DNA of 52,943 nucleotides, taken from contig CAJUPP010000014.1 of NCBI GenBank assembly GCA_910588325.1, positions 1 to 52,943 of the forward strand. Reading direction: 5' to 3'. The position numbers and the translations under genes are program-made. Below the pieces are notes generated by a model that was given only the letters and a program-made list of their open reading frames with translations, was not told where the DNA came from and ran no database searches. The DNA comes from an uncultured Hungatella sp. GTDB lineage: Bacteria > Bacillota > Clostridia > Lachnospirales > Lachnospiraceae. This document shows positions 24,500 to 33,470 of this stretch, piece by piece (position 1 is the first letter of the stretch; every line of letters starts with the position of its first letter).

Positions 24500-25528
24500 A
24501 TGATTATTCAACACAACATAGCGGCCATTAACTCTTACAGAAATTTAGGCATCAACCAGAGCGGTTTGAATAAGAACCTGGAGAAATTGTCATCCGGTTA
24601 CAAGATTAACCGTGCAGGCGACAACGCAGCTGGTCTTGCTATTTCCGAGAGCATGAGATCTCAGATTAACGGATTAAATCAGGCAGTTAGCAATGCTAAC
24701 GATGCTATCGGTTTGATTCAGACAGCAGAAGGTGCTTTGACTGAGACTCACTCCATGTTACAGCGTCTGTCCACACTGGCAACTCAGTCTGCTAACGGTA
24801 CTTACAACAGCGTAGCAAGAGGCAACCTGCAGAGTGAGGTTAATAACCTGCTTGACGAGATCGACCGTATCGCTAACAACACAGACTTCAACGGTATTAA
24901 GCCATTGGCTAACCAGGCTTATGATTCAAAGACTGGAAAGTTAGATCCTACTATAAAAAGCGACATTGGTAATCCTGGAGATATTGCTACTGGTGCTACA
25001 GGAACAGACGTTACAGCTGCAAACGGAACATCAACACCAAGATATTGGAAGACAAGTGTTGATGGTACTGATGCGAAGATGACCTTCCAGATTGGTCCGT
25101 CCAGATTTGAGACAATTTCTGTTAGCAAGGCTGATATGACAGCTGCAGCTTTAGGTTTGAGTGGTTTGGCTGGTGTGACAGATGGCGAGACAGGCGAGGC
25201 TGTTGCTACAGATAAGGGCCGTATCAAAGTTAGCGGCGGTAACACCTTATCTGGTAATGCTGCAATCAGCAGAATCAACAACGCTATCAATATCGTATCT
25301 ACCTACCGTGCTAAACTCGGTGCTGCACAGAACAGACTTGAGCATACGGTTAACAACCTGAAAGTAACATCTGAGAACATCACGGCAGCTGAGAGCCGTA
25401 TCCGTGATACAGATATGGCAGATGAGATCACTGCATTCACCAAGAATAATATTCTTCTGCAGGCATCTCAGTCCATGTTGGCACAGTCCAACTCTGTACC
25501 GCAGAGTGTCTTAAGCTTGCTTGGTTAA
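24500..25528 (+). CDS. Main flagellin
   Basis: A 342-residue canonical flagellin: N-terminal D0/D1 (MIIQHNIAAINSYRNLGINQ, LEKLSSGYKINRAGDNAAGL, LQRLSTLATQSANGT), a variable Thr/Ala/Gly-rich centre (about 140-260), and C-terminal D1/D0 (AESRIRDTDMADEITAFTKN, QSVLSLLG). The LQRL...QSANGT helix is the region read by TLR5 in host flagellin recognition (known from other flagellins). Codon use is strongly biased to common codons, unlike its neighbours, as expected for a highly expressed filament protein. AGGAGG precedes ATG 24500. A terminator follows. Confidence 0.96.
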   Translation: MIIQHNIAAINSYRNLGINQSGLNKNLEKLSSGYKINRAGDNAAGLAISESMRSQINGLNQAVSNANDAIGLIQTAEGALTETHSMLQRLSTLATQSANGTYNSVARGNLQSEVNNLLDEIDRIANNTDFNGIKPLANQAYDSKTGKLDPTIKSDIGNPGDIATGATGTDVTAANGTSTPRYWKTSVDGTDAKMTFQIGPSRFETISVSKADMTAAALGLSGLAGVTDGETGEAVATDKGRIKVSGGNTLSGNAAISRINNAINIVSTYRAKLGAAQNRLEHTVNNLKVTSENITAAESRIRDTDMADEITAFTKNNILLQASQSMLAQSNSVPQSVLSLLG

Positions 25529-25600
25529 TCAGACAACAGCAATATAAAATAATCCATAGCTGTAGGGGGCCCGGACAGTTATTGTGGTTTAGTAAGATTA

Positions 25601-25638
25601 GATACCTTCCCTGGAAAAGCAGGGAGGGTATCTTTTTT
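25601..25638 (+). terminator. Rho-independent terminator after the main flagellin
   Basis: GATACCTTCCCTG pairs with CAGGGAGGGTATC, followed by TTTTTT. Confidence 0.9.
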
Positions 25639-25687
25639 AAATTCCAATTATAAACAGATCATACGCTGAGAAAGACAGGAAGTGAAC

Positions 25688-27409
25688 ATGGAGCGGAAGG
25701 ATTTTTATAATGCATTGACAAGCTATGAAAATATCTCCAAAATGTTAAAAACATATGAATATGAGGAAATCCTGGAGCAGGCGGCATCAGTCATGGAGGT
25801 AGCGCCCCAGGCATTGGAGGCCTTTCCCACCCTTGAGGATAGTGACGGAAAGGGAAGTTATGAATGGGTTCTGAAGGATTTGCAGAAGAATGTGATGCAT
25901 TTTGACCGCCTTTATGCCCGTCTGGGGGATGAGATTTCCCGCGTTGTGTTTGCGAATTTGACAGGCTTCAGGGTACTTCCTGCGCCGTCTTTTCTAAAGC
26001 AGGCTCATTGGATGTCTCAGGAGGAAGAGGCAGCGGGAAAGTATGATTTTATAAAAGAGATAGATCTCATAGCAGAAAAGAGGTATATCCGGGATCATTT
26101 CCCGCCTCTTTCCTTTGATGTCAGCCGTAAAACCGCAGATATATGGGAAAAACCTGCGCTGCTTGACGGGATCCGCCCGGACTATAGTTTCCGCCTGCGA
26201 CATTATGGTTCTTCTGCAAACCGGCAGACTTATTTTTATGCCGTGCCTTCTGAAAGAAAAAGGCACAGAAGGACAGGATGGAAAGAAAAGGTGAGGGTTG
26301 TGGCGATGGCTCCCTATGAACGGGGATGGAGTAACGGAGAGCTTTTAAAAGACTGCGGCCTGGTTCCTTATCTGCTTTATAAGAATCATGGTTGTGATGT
26401 GACAATGGTAGGCGCCCCTATGGAAGACGATTCAAACCTTAAATATATCGAAGGAGTACATCTGGAATTTCTTCCTGACGGAACCCAAAAATCCAAGGAT
26501 GATTATATTCGCAGAGAGGCAAAGGAAATCGATGTGTTGCTTCTGCGGGGGATTTATCCGGATTACCTTCCCGTTGTGGAGCTGTATAAAAAGCATAATC
26601 CGGAGGGGAAGGTGTATCTTCCCCTGGATGCCAACTCCGCTTATATGGACAGGATCCAGTGGCAGAAGCCTTTTATAAGGGAATTTATGGAACGATGTGA
26701 TGTGGTTGCTGCATCCGGCAGTGCCATGCAAAAGCATTTGAATGAAAAATGGCCCTGGGTAATTGAGAATATTCCCAATGGCTTCTATAATTTTTCTGAT
26801 AAAATTTGGAATCCAGAATTTGAAAAGAAGAAGGATATCGTTTTGACAGTGGGGAGACTGGGCACGGAGCAGAAGGCAACGAGTGTATTGCTGGAGGCGT
26901 TTGCAGAAGCGGCAGACCAGCTTCCAGGCTGGGAGCTTCATCTGGCCGGAAGTATAGAAAAAGGGTTTGAGCCTTATTTGGAGTGGTTCTGGGGGCAGTT
27001 TCCTGAATTAAGGGGACGGGTCTGTTTTTTGGGGCAGATTACAGACAAAGAGAAGCTGTATGAAGAATATCTGCAGGCAAAGGTTTTTGCGCTGACCTCA
27101 GCCTGGGAAGGAGGGACGCCTAATGTGATTGCGGAAGCTCTTTATGCAGGAGATGCAGTTGTCACCACCAAGATAGATGAGTATGAAGATGCCATTGACA
27201 GAGGGCGTTGCGGTATGGCGGCTGAAATCGGCGATGTGGCCGGAGTACGGGGTATTCTGATAAATGTGTGCCGAAGTGAGAAGCTGGAGGAGATGTGCTG
27301 TCATGCATATGAATATGCAAGAGAATATTATGATATGGAGCGCATTGTAAAAAAGGTTTATTATCTGTTATTTGGAGAGGACATGCAGGATGGGAGAACT
27401 GTTTTATAA
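25688..27409 (+). CDS. GT4-like glycosyltransferase, probably for flagellin glycosylation
   Basis: A 573-residue protein. The C-terminal half is a GT-B glycosyltransferase of the group 1/GT4 type: LTVGRLGTEQKATSVLLEAF near 380-400 and the donor-site region ALTSAWEGGTPNVIAEALYA near 462-481 with the E-x7-E pattern. The N-terminal 190 residues are not recognised. ATG 25688 has AGGA at 7 bp; GTG 25682 is too close to it. It starts the gene string right after the flagellins and is followed by overlapping genes, so the acceptor is probably flagellin (inference from position). Confidence 0.82.
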   Translation: MERKDFYNALTSYENISKMLKTYEYEEILEQAASVMEVAPQALEAFPTLEDSDGKGSYEWVLKDLQKNVMHFDRLYARLGDEISRVVFANLTGFRVLPAPSFLKQAHWMSQEEEAAGKYDFIKEIDLIAEKRYIRDHFPPLSFDVSRKTADIWEKPALLDGIRPDYSFRLRHYGSSANRQTYFYAVPSERKRHRRTGWKEKVRVVAMAPYERGWSNGELLKDCGLVPYLLYKNHGCDVTMVGAPMEDDSNLKYIEGVHLEFLPDGTQKSKDDYIRREAKEIDVLLLRGIYPDYLPVVELYKKHNPEGKVYLPLDANSAYMDRIQWQKPFIREFMERCDVVAASGSAMQKHLNEKWPWVIENIPNGFYNFSDKIWNPEFEKKKDIVLTVGRLGTEQKATSVLLEAFAEAADQLPGWELHLAGSIEKGFEPYLEWFWGQFPELRGRVCFLGQITDKEKLYEEYLQAKVFALTSAWEGGTPNVIAEALYAGDAVVTTKIDEYEDAIDRGRCGMAAEIGDVAGVRGILINVCRSEKLEEMCCHAYEYAREYYDMERIVKKVYYLLFGEDMQDGRTVL

Positions 27410-28343
27410 GGACAAACGATTTATTTATACGGAACAGGGACGGGAACGGATACTGCTGGATTGCAGCGCTTATCTGTCTAATAAAAGCAGGATGCCCATG
27501 CATTGTCTGGAACATCAGAGGCTCTATACCATACCGGACTTTCTTGGGGATTTGATTGAGAAGGGGCCATATAGTGGGAGCGAGAAGGGACTTGGGGCTG
27601 CATTAATCGATGTTTTGATGGCAGCTCGCCTGATTCGGACTTCGCAGCCGGTGAGGGCTTTGGAATATGGCTGTTTGGGAGGAAAATTAAGTTTTCATAT
27701 GGCTGAGGTGCTGGGAACATTTTGTGAGGAATCTTCCCTTGTCTGCGCTTGTGATACCATGGATATGGAATGGATGGATGTGATATCGGGTGTGGAGAAG
27801 CTGCCGCAAATCAGCTTTCTGGCAGGAGATTACGGACATTTGCAGCTTCAGCCAGGGTATTTTGATGTCATTTTGATTAATGGGACAGTGAATTTTGCAG
27901 ATCCATGCCAGGTGGCATCCGATGCTTTGAAGCTGGCAGCAGAAGATGGAGTCATTCTTTGCTATTGTGATGATACGCCTCTTTTAGAAAATGTATTTAA
28001 ACTGTTTTTTGATGTTGGCAAGAGGGAGGACTATGTTCTTTCTTCTGTTTCAAAGCTTATGACAGCAAGAGCAGGGGACAGTTCCTGGAGGACATGGGAA
28101 GAGGAATATGATTTTGACGGACGGGCAAAGGAGCATCTGCGCCAGGCAGAGAAAATGATTTTAAAGGGCTCTGTGGAGAAGAGAGAGGCAATGGAATTGA
28201 CGAGTATTATGTTGAAGGAGGCAAAAACAGCAGGAGCCAAAGGGAATGTGGAACTGAAACTGCAGCTTTTAAGACAGAAGGAAAAATTGGTTGCGGCAGT
28301 ACAGACGGGAATGACTCTTGACTGTACAATGGTGAGAATATGA
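27390..28343 (+). CDS. SAM methyltransferase-like protein
   Basis: A 317-residue protein with a Rossmann-type core: EYGCLGGKLSFHMAEVLG (about 83-100) at the usual SAM-binding glycine loop, then YFDVILINGTVNF and GVILCYCDD. It resembles class I methyltransferases, though the Gly-rich loop is not canonical, so catalytic activity is uncertain. The C-terminus is helical. ATG 27390 overlaps the glycosyltransferase end by 20 bp and has GGAGAGG at 9 bp. It may modify the flagellin glycan. Confidence 0.65.
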   Translation: MGELFYKDKRFIYTEQGRERILLDCSAYLSNKSRMPMHCLEHQRLYTIPDFLGDLIEKGPYSGSEKGLGAALIDVLMAARLIRTSQPVRALEYGCLGGKLSFHMAEVLGTFCEESSLVCACDTMDMEWMDVISGVEKLPQISFLAGDYGHLQLQPGYFDVILINGTVNFADPCQVASDALKLAAEDGVILCYCDDTPLLENVFKLFFDVGKREDYVLSSVSKLMTARAGDSSWRTWEEEYDFDGRAKEHLRQAEKMILKGSVEKREAMELTSIMLKEAKTAGAKGNVELKLQLLRQKEKLVAAVQTGMTLDCTMVRI

Positions 28344-28462
28344 CAGGTAAAGACGTTGTTAATTTTATCCAAAAGTTAGAGGCTGAAGGAATGACAGCGG
28401 AGAAAATCATAGAAATCATCAAATACGTTGAAACAGCAGAACCAAAGGCAGAAGTAAAGTAG
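28340..28462 (+). CDS. Small protein (40 aa) coupled to the methyltransferase-like gene
   Basis: ATG 28340 overlaps the preceding stop (ATGA). The product reads MTGKDVVNFIQKLEAEGMTA then EKIIEIIKYVETAEP, two amphipathic helices. The tight coupling and regular helical pattern support a real gene. A terminator follows. Function unknown; perhaps a subunit or adaptor for the glycosylation enzymes. Confidence 0.6.
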   Translation: MTGKDVVNFIQKLEAEGMTAEKIIEIIKYVETAEPKAEVK

Positions 28463-28480
28463 AATATAAACGATGGTTTT

Positions 28481-28510
28481 CAGGCCCGGTAAATACCGGG
28501 CCTGAATTTA
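28481..28510 (+). terminator. Rho-independent terminator
   Basis: CAGGCCCGGTA and TACCGGGCCTG form an 11-bp GC-rich stem with a 2-nt spacer (larger loop in practice), followed by AATTTATG, a weak T-run. Confidence 0.7.
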
Positions 28511-28620
28511 TGTGTAAAATCTCAAAAGAATTCCGAGGGAAATGGGGAGCAGGAGATTTCGGTAGAGAGGGAACCGCAGTGTTGAAGTTTTGCAGTGATT
28601 ATGATAAAATTGAATTATAA

Positions 28621-29005
28621 AAGTGTGCTCTGCTGGCTTGGGAAGAATCTCTGAATATGGGAAGAGGAATTGCTGTCTGGAAAGAATGCTGTGGAAAAGA
28701 AACGCATATTGGCGGATGAATATGGAATGGTAATGACTGCTGAATTAGAAGGGAGGCTTCAGATTATGTGCAATTTATCAGAGAATATTGAGGCGAGGGG
28801 AATAAAGGAAGGAATGAAGGAAGGAATAAAGGAAGGAATAAAGGAAGGAATAAAGAAAGGAATAGATGAAGGAATAAAGAAGGAACGAATCGCCGCTATT
28901 GAGAGAATGATTAAAGCAAATGCCACCAGAGGGCAGATCCTTTTATATGGATATACGGAAGAGGAATATGTGGAGGCGGAGAATTCTATGTGTATGAATG
29001 CATAG
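28621..29005 (+). pseudogene. C-terminal remnant of an Rpn/PD-(D/E)XK transposase-like protein
   Basis: The frame is open from after a TAA at about 28618 and reads LAWEESLNIWEEELL, then ILADEYGMVMTAELEGRLQI MCNLSENIEARG, then a run of (GIKE) repeats. This matches the C-terminal tail of Rpn-family recombination-promoting nucleases common in Lachnospiraceae. The catalytic N-terminal domain is missing. An ATG-like start at 28670 could still express 111 residues, but it is read as a remnant. Confidence 0.6.
28799..28882 (+). repeat. 12-bp tandem repeat encoding GIKE units
   Basis: About seven copies of GGAATAAAGGAA with small variations lie head to tail inside the Rpn remnant and encode Gly-Ile-Lys-Glu repeats. 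Such arrays change copy number by slippage. Confidence 0.8.
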
Positions 29006-29060
29006 ATGTTTTGGCACGGATTTATATAGAATTTTATTTATCAGCAAGGGAGGGGACGAT

Positions 29061-30407
29061 TTGACAGCAGGGAATCAGCTTCGCATTTCCCAGTGCATGA
29101 TTGTAAAGGATGAAGAACAGAACATAGAGCGGGCTTTATCCTGGGGGAAAGAGATTCTGTGGGAACAGATTGTGGTGGATACAGGTTCTACGGACAGAAC
29201 GGTGGAACTGGCAGAGAAGGCGGGAGCCAAGGTATACTCTTTTTTGTGGACAGATGATTTTGCGGCAGCAAAAAATTTTGCCCTTGATAAGGCCAGAGGA
29301 GATTGGATTGCTTTTTTGGATGCGGACGAGTACCTTACACCCCAGGATGCAAGAAAGATTTTCCAGGTATTAAAAGGGCTTCCTTCTGGCAAATTTGATG
29401 GGATTTCTATGGGCTGTCAGAATCTGGATGAACAGGGAAGAATCTTTTCCTCCGGAACATTGATTCGCTTTTTTCGCAATACTCCGCAGCTTCGATATCG
29501 CAGAAGGATTCATGAGCAGCTGGAAGCAGCGGGTGGACGAAAGCTTCATATTGGGGATGTGACGAAGGAGATTTCTATCTTTCATACCGGATATCAGAAT
29601 AAGGTGCTGACAGAAAAGACGAAGGAAGGCAGAAACTTCAGGCTTATCGCTAAAGAACTGGAAGATCATCCGGACAGCTATGAGATGATGGGATATATGG
29701 GGGACGAATACTTTAGCAACGGCGATTACGGCGAGGCGGAGAAATGGTATTATAAGGCCATTGATCATATGCCGGCGGCATTGGATGAATATGACCAGCG
29801 CAGTGCTTATACCTTTACAAAACTTCTGAAGCGTCTGATGGAGAAAGAGGGAAAGAATCAGGAGGAGATAGAGAGAGTATATCGGCAGGCGGTTTCCAAA
29901 CTTCCTGGAGAAGCAGATTTTGATTATCTGGTTGGCCGTTTTTTTGCCTCTGAGGGGCAGACAGAGAAGGCTGCGGATCACTTGGAGGCAGCTGTTGAAA
30001 AGCTGAACAGATATGGGTGCAATAACAGAGCTCTTCTTTTGGGAGGAGAACTTTTGGAGGCCTATGATCTGCTGGTTCGGTGTTGTTATGAGACCGGACA
30101 TAAGGAAAAATGTACATCTTATGCGGTAACATATTTAAAATATAATAAATATAATATGGCTGTGTTAGCCAGGCTGTTAAAGGTTTTGCTCCCAGAACAC
30201 GGGATGGACAGCCTGACAGCCAGTTCTTTGGACAGTCAGGAGAATAGAGCCATACTGGGCTTCCTCTCCAAAATTTATGATTTTTCTTTATTGAAGGATC
30301 GGTTATTTCTTGTGAAAGCAGCTCAGATGTCAGAGCGCAGTGGATTTGCAGAATACGGATTGAACCGTTTATTTACAGTAGAAGAGAGAGAACAGATCGG
30401 AATGTAA
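29061..30407 (+). CDS. GT2 glycosyltransferase with TPR tail (paralogue 1 of 3)
   Basis: A 448-residue protein. N-terminal GT-A domain of family 2: ISQCMIVKDEEQNIERALSW, VVDTGSTDRTVELAEKAGAK, and the metal-binding FLDADEYL near 86-93. From about 210 on it has TPR-like helical repeats (GYMGDEYFSNGDYGEAEKWY). TTG 29061 is chosen as start: GGGAGGGGA lies 7 bp before it, and the product then aligns in length with the next two paralogues. A longer frame to 28998 overlaps the remnant. Probably adds sugars to flagellin, with the TPR part holding the protein acceptor (inference). Confidence 0.85.
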   Translation: MTAGNQLRISQCMIVKDEEQNIERALSWGKEILWEQIVVDTGSTDRTVELAEKAGAKVYSFLWTDDFAAAKNFALDKARGDWIAFLDADEYLTPQDARKIFQVLKGLPSGKFDGISMGCQNLDEQGRIFSSGTLIRFFRNTPQLRYRRRIHEQLEAAGGRKLHIGDVTKEISIFHTGYQNKVLTEKTKEGRNFRLIAKELEDHPDSYEMMGYMGDEYFSNGDYGEAEKWYYKAIDHMPAALDEYDQRSAYTFTKLLKRLMEKEGKNQEEIERVYRQAVSKLPGEADFDYLVGRFFASEGQTEKAADHLEAAVEKLNRYGCNNRALLLGGELLEAYDLLVRCCYETGHKEKCTSYAVTYLKYNKYNMAVLARLLKVLLPEHGMDSLTASSLDSQENRAILGFLSKIYDFSLLKDRLFLVKAAQMSERSGFAEYGLNRLFTVEEREQIGM

Positions 30408-30450
30408 TTTGCCTGGAGATAATTTTTCATAGGGTGAAAGGGGAACAAAA

Positions 30451-31794
30451 TTGAGAGGACGAAGCAGGGCAAGAATTTCTCAGTGTATGATTGTGAAGAA
30501 TGAAGAGAAGGATATTGAGCGTGCACTTTCCTGGGGAAAGGGAATTGTGGCGGAGCAGATTGTGGTAGATACCGGATCGACGGACAGAACCGTGGAAATT
30601 GCAGAACAGATGGGTGCCAAAGTCTATTATTTTCAGTGGATTGATGATTTTGCCGCTGCGAAAAACTTTGCTATTGAAAAAGCAAATTATGAATGGATTG
30701 TATTTTTAGATGCAGATGAATATTTTCTTCCGGAAGATGCCAGAAAGCTCCTGTATTATGTTCGTTCCCTTCATGAAACCAAATTTCAGGCCATGCTGAC
30801 AGGGCGTGTCAACGTAGATAATCAGGGAAATGTGATGGCGATCAATACCCAATGCAGAGTATTCCGCAATCTTCCAAAGCTGCGGTACAAACGGAGAATC
30901 CATGAGTTTTTAACATCTTTGGATGGCAGGCCTATGCAGATGGCAGATGCAGTGGAGGAACTCTCCATGTATCACACAGGCTATGGAGAGATGGAAAGCC
31001 AGAAGAAAAGCGGAAGGAATCTAAAGCTGATTCTGGAGGAGCTTAAGGAGAATCCTGATGATTTTGAGATGTGGGGATATCTGGGGCAGGAATACGAATG
31101 TATGGGGGAATGGGATGAGGCAGATAAAGCGTATCGAAAGGGATTAAACCTGATACCGGAATCTGAAAAGTCAAGTTATGATGTGTCTACATCCATAACG
31201 GCGCTGCGGCTTTTGGAGGTTCAGATTTATCGTCCCAACCCCCAGCTGGATTCCATTATGGAGGCGTATCAGTTAGCCACAGAGGGCTGGCCACAAGAGG
31301 CGGACTATGATTATATTTTAGGGAAACATTTTGCCGCCTGTGGAAATTTCCAGGATGGAGAAAAACATCTTCGCCGGGCATTGGATCTGCTTGAAAAGTA
31401 TGGAACGACCGCAAAGGCCATGCTTTTAAGCGGAGAGATTCGAAGGGCTTATGAATTGCTGGCTATATGCTGTTATAATAACAGCGATATGGCTGGCTGT
31501 GTCAAATATACTACACTGCTTTTGAAAGAAGACCCCTATCTGATGAATACGGTCATGATACTAATTGGGGCATTTCACAGGGATGAAGAGACTATGAGAA
31601 AAGGCAAAGCAGGAGCAGTGGAGGTGGCCTCATTTTTAGGCAAGTCTTTCTATGATTTCCAGACACTGAAAGACCGTCTGTTTGTCTTAAAGGCAGCTAT
31701 GGCGGCAGGATATCCGGAATTGATTCAGGTGATGCGGGAAATGTTTACTCCGGAGGAGCTTGTAGCCGTAGACCGGGCGTTAGGGAAAGGTTGA
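30451..31794 (+). CDS. GT2 glycosyltransferase with TPR tail (paralogue 2 of 3)
   Basis: A 447-residue paralogue of the preceding protein with the same order: ARISQCMIVKNEEKDIERAL, VVDTGSTDRTVEIAEQMGAK, FLDADEYF, then TPR-like repeats (LGQEYECMGEWDEADKAYRK) and a C-terminal LKDRLFVLKAAMAAGYPELI segment. The start is TTG 30451 after AAAGGGGAACAAAA; no ATG lies near. It starts 43 bp after paralogue 1, and its stop is at 31792-31794, a few bases before the next gene's ribosome site, so all three are likely co-transcribed. Confidence 0.87.
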   Translation: MRGRSRARISQCMIVKNEEKDIERALSWGKGIVAEQIVVDTGSTDRTVEIAEQMGAKVYYFQWIDDFAAAKNFAIEKANYEWIVFLDADEYFLPEDARKLLYYVRSLHETKFQAMLTGRVNVDNQGNVMAINTQCRVFRNLPKLRYKRRIHEFLTSLDGRPMQMADAVEELSMYHTGYGEMESQKKSGRNLKLILEELKENPDDFEMWGYLGQEYECMGEWDEADKAYRKGLNLIPESEKSSYDVSTSITALRLLEVQIYRPNPQLDSIMEAYQLATEGWPQEADYDYILGKHFAACGNFQDGEKHLRRALDLLEKYGTTAKAMLLSGEIRRAYELLAICCYNNSDMAGCVKYTTLLLKEDPYLMNTVMILIGAFHRDEETMRKGKAGAVEVASFLGKSFYDFQTLKDRLFVLKAAMAAGYPELIQVMREMFTPEELVAVDRALGKG

Positions 31795-31808
31795 AAGGAA
31801 TAGAAAGA

Positions 31809-33173
31809 ATGAAGTTAGTGAAAAATTTAAGGATTTCCCAGTGCATGATCGTGAAGAACGAAGAGAAAAACATAGAAAAAGCTCTTTCGTGGGGAAAGGG
31901 CATTGTGTCGGAGCAGATTGTGGTGGATACTGGTTCTACGGACAGGACAGTGGAGATTGCCCGGGCTATGGGAGCCCTTATATACTATTTTCCATGGAAC
32001 AATGATTTTGCAGCAGCTAAAAATTTTGCTATTGAGAAAGCCAGATATGAATGGATTGCATTTCTGGATGCGGATGAATATTTTTCGTCGGAGGATGCGA
32101 AGAAGCTTCCTTCTGCCATAAAGAGAGCACGGGATAAAGCCTGTGACGGGATTGCAACGGCAATGATTCATTTAGATGACGAGGGGAAAGTTATTTCAGC
32201 AGATACCCATATACGTCTTTTTCGAAATGGCCCTAATGTGAGATATAAAAGGAGAATCCATGAGTATCTGTCCGCAGACAATCATCCGCCTATCGTAGAT
32301 GAGAGAGTGGATGATCTGTCAATTTTTCATACGGGATATATGGCGGAGAATCTGAAAGAGAAGCTAAAGAGCAGACGAAATCTGGAACTGATAGAGGCGG
32401 AGTTGGCAGAGAACCCTGGCGAGTGGGATATGTGGGGGCATTTAGGCAATGAGTATGATTCACTGAGAGAAGATGAGAAAGCAGAGGAAGCTTATAGGAA
32501 GGGGATTTCTCTGATGCCGGAACATTTATACGAAAATGATGCTATGGCATCGGTTATTTTTACAAGGCTTCTTCAGATTCTTACCTGTTCTCCAAAGCCT
32601 GATGAGGCAGCTATCATGGATATCTATGAGAAGGCCGTAAAAGCGATGCCAAAGGAAGCTGATTTTGACTATATGGTGGGGAAGTATTTTGCTTCACATA
32701 AAAATCCTGGGATGGGAGAAAAGTACTTAAAAAGGGCTTTGGCGGTGTTGGAGAAGCATGGTAACATGGCGAAATCTGAATATTTATCAGGGAGTATTTT
32801 AAAGGCATATGAGATGCTGGCCATGTGCTGCTTTAACAATGGGAGCATGTCAGAGTGTGTTCGGTATACCACATTACTTTTAAAAGAGAATAAGTATCTG
32901 ATGAGTACTCTTGTGGTAATGCTGACTGCTTTCAGAAATGATGAAGGAACTGCCAAGATGGGGGAAGAAGGAGCGGCACAGGTGGCAGCGTTCCTGCAAA
33001 ACTCCTTCTATGATTTTCATTCTCTGAAAGACCGGCTTTTCGTGCTGCGGGCGGCAATGGCTTCACCGTATAAAGACCTGGTGACGGTTATGCGGAAATT
33101 GTTTACACCGGAAGAAATGGCAGCTGTTGACAGGGCGCTTGAGCAGGAGAAAGAAAAAATGGTTGAAGCATGA
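31809..33173 (+). CDS. GT2 glycosyltransferase with TPR tail (paralogue 3 of 3)
   Basis: A 454-residue paralogue: LRISQCMIVKNEEKNIEKAL, VVDTGSTDRTVEIARAMGAL, FLDADEYFSS, TPR-like repeats (LGNEYDSLREDEKAEEAYRK), and the same LKDRLFVLRAAMASPY tail. ATG 31809 has AAAGGA at 9 bp; the frame opens at TTG 31791 just before the paralogue 2 stop. It is closer to paralogue 2 than to paralogue 1 by eye. The set looks like a recent tandem amplification, perhaps one enzyme per sugar added. Confidence 0.87.
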   Translation: MKLVKNLRISQCMIVKNEEKNIEKALSWGKGIVSEQIVVDTGSTDRTVEIARAMGALIYYFPWNNDFAAAKNFAIEKARYEWIAFLDADEYFSSEDAKKLPSAIKRARDKACDGIATAMIHLDDEGKVISADTHIRLFRNGPNVRYKRRIHEYLSADNHPPIVDERVDDLSIFHTGYMAENLKEKLKSRRNLELIEAELAENPGEWDMWGHLGNEYDSLREDEKAEEAYRKGISLMPEHLYENDAMASVIFTRLLQILTCSPKPDEAAIMDIYEKAVKAMPKEADFDYMVGKYFASHKNPGMGEKYLKRALAVLEKHGNMAKSEYLSGSILKAYEMLAMCCFNNGSMSECVRYTTLLLKENKYLMSTLVVMLTAFRNDEGTAKMGEEGAAQVAAFLQNSFYDFHSLKDRLFVLRAAMASPYKDLVTVMRKLFTPEEMAAVDRALEQEKEKMVEA

Positions 33174-33192
33174 AAAGAGGAGGTGATATAGA

Positions 33193-33363
33193 GTGCCGAC
33201 AAATGAAAAGGAATATAATGGTTATCTTCTGGATCAGCTGGAATTGATTGAGCGGCTGGAAATGGTTGCAGATGACAGCGAAGCTGTAAAGAAACAGCTT
33301 GCAATTGAAAAGAGGTTTGTAGAGCGTAAGCTGTATCAAAAACCGCCGATTGGAGATGAATAA
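33193..33363 (+). CDS. Small helical protein (56 aa) ending the glycosylation operon
   Basis: GTG 33193 has a very strong ribosome site (AGGAGGTGAT). The product YNGYLLDQLELIERLEMVAD then AVKKQLAIEKRFVERKLYQK is charged and helical, likely coiled coil. It lies 19 bp after paralogue 3 and is followed by a terminator. Not recognised; perhaps a partner of the TPR glycosyltransferases. Confidence 0.7.
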   Translation: MPTNEKEYNGYLLDQLELIERLEMVADDSEAVKKQLAIEKRFVERKLYQKPPIGDE

Positions 33364-33407
33364 TGCTCCGTATCTTGCAGGTGAGTAAAGCGGGAAATGA
33401 GTAAAAC

Positions 33408-33439
33408 AAAAAAGACTGTCTTCCAAGGCAGCCTTTTTT
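33408..33439. terminator. Bidirectional terminator
   Basis: AAGACTGTCTT and AAGGCAGCCTT form an 11-bp stem (one mismatch, one G-U) flanked by A6 and T6, between convergent genes. Confidence 0.8.
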
Positions 33440-33470
33440 GATAGAAGGAAAAAGATTCAATAACCCAACC

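Noticed and set aside
28799..28882. CRISPR-like array
   Set aside because: The units are 12 bp with no spacers and encode GIKE repeats in frame; it is a coding microsatellite.
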